Origin: Micromonospora sp. NBC_01699
GTDB lineage: Bacteria; Actinomycetota; Actinomycetes; Mycobacteriales; Micromonosporaceae
DNA: 64,000 nucleotides
Direction: 5' to 3'
Assembly (NCBI RefSeq): GCF_036250065.1
Contig: NZ_CP109199.1
Coordinates: 6,200,001-6,264,000, forward strand
Shown here: positions 61,385 through 64,000 of the stretch, in pieces
Numbering within the stretch: position 1 is the first letter of the stretch
Layout of the letters: every line of letters starts with the position of its first letter
Notes under the pieces: model-generated
Told to the model about the DNA's origin: nothing
Databases searched by the model: none
Seen by the model: only the letters and a program-made list of their open reading frames with translations
Position numbers and translations under genes: made by a program

Positions 61385-63436
61385 TCAGCCGAGCCGGAAC
61401 ACCACCGCTCCGGCGACATCCTCACGGCTGATCCCGAGCCCCTGTGTGTCGCGGTTGAGCACATCCTGCCATGGCGTGCCGTTCAGATACTCGGGGAGCA
61501 CGACAACTGTCCGGATGCCGATCTGCCTCAGGTACGCCACACTCGCCTGGTCGGGAAAACTCGGCGTCAGCGCCCGGATCTGTTGCTGTGCCGGCGGAAC
61601 GAACGACGCGAGGCCGTTGGCGATCTGCGGGAACCCGTCGGTGGACCAGAGCATGACGGTGAACTCGAACGTGCCGTCGCTCGGCAGCACCAGCAGTGGT
61701 CCGGTCATCCCGCGCAGCACCGCCGGTTGCGGCTGCACCGGTGCGTGCGGGGTGGTGTTGAACCCTTCGAGCACCACCAGGAGCAGCGGCACCAGCATCA
61801 GCAACCGGATCACCCAGCCGGCCGCCGGACGCGCGGGCCGGACCACCGGGGCCGGCCGGTCCGGCGCCGACCGGGCGACCGGCACCGCGGGCCGGATCAA
61901 CGCGCCGACCGCACCGGCACCGACCAGCTCGGCCCCGCTGGTCGCGGGCGCGTCGGCGCGGACTCCGTCGACCTCGGCCCCGTCCGAGGCCGCCGGAGCG
62001 GTCGGAGCAGCCGGAGCGGTCGGAGCAGCCGGAGCGGCGGTGGCGGACGGATCGGTGCCGTCGGCCGGGGACCCGGACGGGCCCTCGGTGCCGGCCGGCT
62101 CGGCCCGGCCGATCATGCTGACCACACCGGCGGCGAGGATGCCGAGCAGCAGCGTGGTCCAGAGGATCAGCCGGCCCGGCGTACGGATCGCGTCCCAGCC
62201 GGGCAGGTGCAGGAACAGGGTGGCGTAACCCGGATCGCCGTCCCCGCCGAAACTGGTACCGGCGGCGAGCGCGACGCTGACCAGCACCCCGGCGGCGAGC
62301 AGCACCCGGTGGCGTACCCGCCAGGCGGAGAAGAAGAGGCCGGCGAAGGCGAGCCCGATCAGCACCACACCGGGCAGCAGGGTCATCTCACCGGCGAACG
62401 GCAGCAGCTCACGGGCGGCCGCGTGCCGCTCCCCCCACAGCCACGACTCCGGCGGCGCGGTGAAGAAGCCCCGCAGCGGCGGCGAGAACTGCTCCAGGTG
62501 GGCCAGGGTGCGGCGGCCGTCCGGGTTCTGCTCGACCACCCTCAGGTACGGCAGCGCCATGGCGAGCGTGACCACGGCGAAGACCAGCCCACCGCCCAGG
62601 TCGGCGGCGAGCAGCCGGCCACCGAAGACCGGCCGGGTCGAGTGCCGCCACCAGGACCAGCCGTAGCCGACCCCGACCACCACGCAGATCAGCGCCAGGG
62701 CGTACCCGAACGGCAGGCCGATGCCGAAGCCGAGCGTCATCTGCCAGGCGGCGACCAGCCAGCCGGCCAGCGCCCAGCCCGGACGGCGGCGCTCCGGCCG
62801 GTAGCCGTGCGCCAACGACCAACCGTGGCCACGGGCGAGCATGGCCAGGGCGAGCGCGATACCGCCGATCGAGAGCACGTGCAGGTGCCCGGCCTGGGCC
62901 AGCTTCCACGGCGCGTACCCGAAGGCGACCCCGGCCAGCGCGGCCCCGATCCGGTTCGCGCCGAGCTGGCGGACCAGGGCGTACGCGCCGACGAAGGCGA
63001 GCGCGTGGACCAGCACGTACAGGATGTTGTAGCGGACGATGGCGGCGACCGGGCCCTCACCGATCATGCCGAACGGGGCGTAGCCGAGCAGGGTGTCGGA
63101 GTACGCGTAGGTGTAGCGCTCGGGGAAGAACGTGTTCGAGTGCCAGAGCTGGGTCGGGTCGGTGAGCAGGGCGTGCCCGCCCCAGGCGATCTGCCACGCC
63201 TGGAGCACCGGGTCGCCGGTGTCCTGCGGGATCGTCTGGGTGATGTCGCGCATCGTGGGCCAGGTGAGCAGTACGGCCAGCAGCAGCCCGCCGAGTGAGG
63301 CGAGGGTCCACTCGTGCCGCAGCAGGCGTACGACCGGAAGTAAGCCGGCACGGCCGCGCGGCGGCCCGACCGGCCGCTCGGGCACCGTGGCCGAGGCGGC
63401 CGTCCGGTCCCCCGCAGTCACCTCGTCGGTCGTCAT
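61385..63436 (-). CDS. Large polytopic membrane protein, possible GT-C glycosyltransferase
   Basis: This is a 683-residue integral membrane protein with about 11-12 hydrophobic segments and an extracytoplasmic C-terminal region. The first external loop contains TMRDITQTIPQDTGDPVLQAW and HSNTFFPERYTYAYSDTLLG, where the acidic residues resemble the catalytic loop of GT-C type glycosyltransferases (YfhO/DUF-like). A low-complexity Ala/Pro-rich cytoplasmic or external loop lies at about residues 440-500. The ATG at 63436 follows GGAGGAGA. The donor would be a polyprenyl-linked sugar if the GT-C idea holds. It forms an operon with the Pro-rich gene downstream. Confidence 0.72.
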   Translation of the reverse strand: MTTDEVTAGDRTAASATVPERPVGPPRGRAGLLPVVRLLRHEWTLASLGGLLLAVLLTWPTMRDITQTIPQDTGDPVLQAWQIAWGGHALLTDPTQLWHSNTFFPERYTYAYSDTLLGYAPFGMIGEGPVAAIVRYNILYVLVHALAFVGAYALVRQLGANRIGAALAGVAFGYAPWKLAQAGHLHVLSIGGIALALAMLARGHGWSLAHGYRPERRRPGWALAGWLVAAWQMTLGFGIGLPFGYALALICVVVGVGYGWSWWRHSTRPVFGGRLLAADLGGGLVFAVVTLAMALPYLRVVEQNPDGRRTLAHLEQFSPPLRGFFTAPPESWLWGERHAAARELLPFAGEMTLLPGVVLIGLAFAGLFFSAWRVRHRVLLAAGVLVSVALAAGTSFGGDGDPGYATLFLHLPGWDAIRTPGRLILWTTLLLGILAAGVVSMIGRAEPAGTEGPSGSPADGTDPSATAAPAAPTAPAAPTAPAASDGAEVDGVRADAPATSGAELVGAGAVGALIRPAVPVARSAPDRPAPVVRPARPAAGWVIRLLMLVPLLLVVLEGFNTTPHAPVQPQPAVLRGMTGPLLVLPSDGTFEFTVMLWSTDGFPQIANGLASFVPPAQQQIRALTPSFPDQASVAYLRQIGIRTVVVLPEYLNGTPWQDVLNRDTQGLGISREDVAGAVVFRLG

Positions 63437-63539
63437 CCGCTCTCCTCCACCCACGTCAACGCGCCTGTTCGATCGACAGTCGATGATTCCCTACCGGCCG
63501 GCGCCCTGTCACGCGGCCGATCCGGCGGGCCTCATCCTT

Positions 63540-63564
63540 CCCGGGTGATGGGAAGTCACCCGGG
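63540..63564. promoter_or_regulatory. Palindrome in divergent promoter, possible operator
   Basis: The perfect 9-bp repeat CCCGGGTGA (63540-63548) / TCACCCGGG (63556-63564) has a 7-bp spacer and lies between the divergent membrane protein and BON-domain genes. Position favours an operator over a terminator. Confidence 0.45.
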
Positions 63565-63654
63565 CATCCCGTTGCATCGGCCGTGACAGCGCGGCCACCG
63601 CCGGGAGCGTCCGGCGGGTGCCGGTGCGCAATCTATCCCGCGGGAGGAACGACC

Positions 63655-64000
63655 ATGACCCCGTCGACGACAACCACCGGCACCGACGAGGAGATCCAGC
63701 GTGACGTCCTCGACGAACTCGACTGGGAGCCCAGGGTCCAGCCCCACGAGATCGGCGTGACGGTGCAGGAGGGGGTGGTGACCCTCACCGGCTGGGTGGA
63801 CAACTACGCCAAGAAGTGGGCGGCGGAACGGTCCGCGCACCGGATCAACCGGGTCCGGGCGGTGGCCAACGACATCGAGGTCCGGTTGCCGTCGTCGGCC
63901 GAGCGCAGCGACGCCGACATCGCCCTGGCCGCCACCCGGGCACTGGAGTGGGACGCGTTCGTGCCGGTCGGGAACCTGGACGTGACCGTCTCCAACGGGT
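63655..64000 (+). CDS. BON-domain protein (partial, 3' end off window)
   Basis: This protein of the BON (OsmY-like) family is usually periplasmic or membrane-associated and linked to osmotic stress. The ATG at 63655 follows GGGAGGA, and 115 codons are visible before the edge. The first BON domain is clear: DVLDELDWEPRVQPHEIGVT, then VQEGVVTLTGWVDNYAKKWA, AERSAHRINRVRAVANDIEV. A second domain appears to begin at ADIALAATRALEWDAFVP. There is no signal peptide, so a cytoplasmic or non-classical location is likely. Confidence 0.88.
   Translation, partial: MTPSTTTTGTDEEIQRDVLDELDWEPRVQPHEIGVTVQEGVVTLTGWVDNYAKKWAAERSAHRINRVRAVANDIEVRLPSSAERSDADIALAATRALEWDAFVPVGNLDVTVSNG

Overview
The window is very GC-rich actinobacterial DNA. 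GTG and TTG starts, GGAGG-type ribosome binding sites, G/C-ending codons and frequent CGTACG words all fit the family Micromonosporaceae. That placement is inferred from style and gene content, not from a marker search. I recognise no rRNA, tRNA, CRISPR array, transposase or phage gene. Most genes are chromosomal housekeeping or secreted-enzyme genes, and the more unusual content lies in the regulatory and repeat DNA between them.

Layout. 1-13.6 kb: a fused two-component-type 2-oxoacid dehydrogenase E1 running off the left edge, a MarR regulator, PhoD, YjbQ, homodimeric pyruvate dehydrogenase E1 (aceE), a START-like protein, a GH1 glucosidase overlapping a sugar-type MFS gene, an ArsB-like permease and gltX. 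13.7-16.8 kb: a CopC-domain protein, two proteins I cannot name, and a PAP2 phosphatase. 16.9-23.4 kb: a type II fatty acid synthesis locus, with a FasR-like activator followed by fabD-fabH-acpP-fabF and an AccD6-like carboxyltransferase. The promoter carries a clear palindrome, and FabD carries an extra biotinyl-like domain. 23.5-30 kb: methyltransferase, large membrane protein, GT2 glycosyltransferase, GH3 lipoprotein and a DUF3145 protein.

30-42.3 kb: a small unknown protein behind a tandem-dyad leader, an alpha/beta hydrolase, a HelD-like RNA polymerase motor, a beta-propeller protein, an orphan FtsX-type permease behind three tandem-repeat families, a CDF metal exporter, and a c-di-AMP (ydaO) riboswitch in front of a secreted coiled-coil peptidase-like protein. 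42.5-46.5 kb: two compact regulator-target modules (TetR with a FAD monooxygenase; MarR with an MFS drug exporter), each with visible operators. 47-60.6 kb: secreted polysaccharide degradation (GH81 beta-1,3-glucanase, GH13 amylase with CBM20, GH74 xyloglucanase with CBM2), interspersed with YnfA, a DUF4232 lipoprotein, PfkB-SurE, a STAS protein and a 47-residue poly-Asp lipoprotein. 61-64 kb: a large membrane protein with a Pro-rich partner, and a BON-domain protein running off the right edge.

The most notable recurring structure is a palindromic element of about 56 bp. It occurs three times (2167, 34455, 41296) with conserved arms and conserved loop, each copy set between a C-rich tract and a G-rich tract. 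Many gene ends also carry strong hairpin terminators, several of them between convergent genes.
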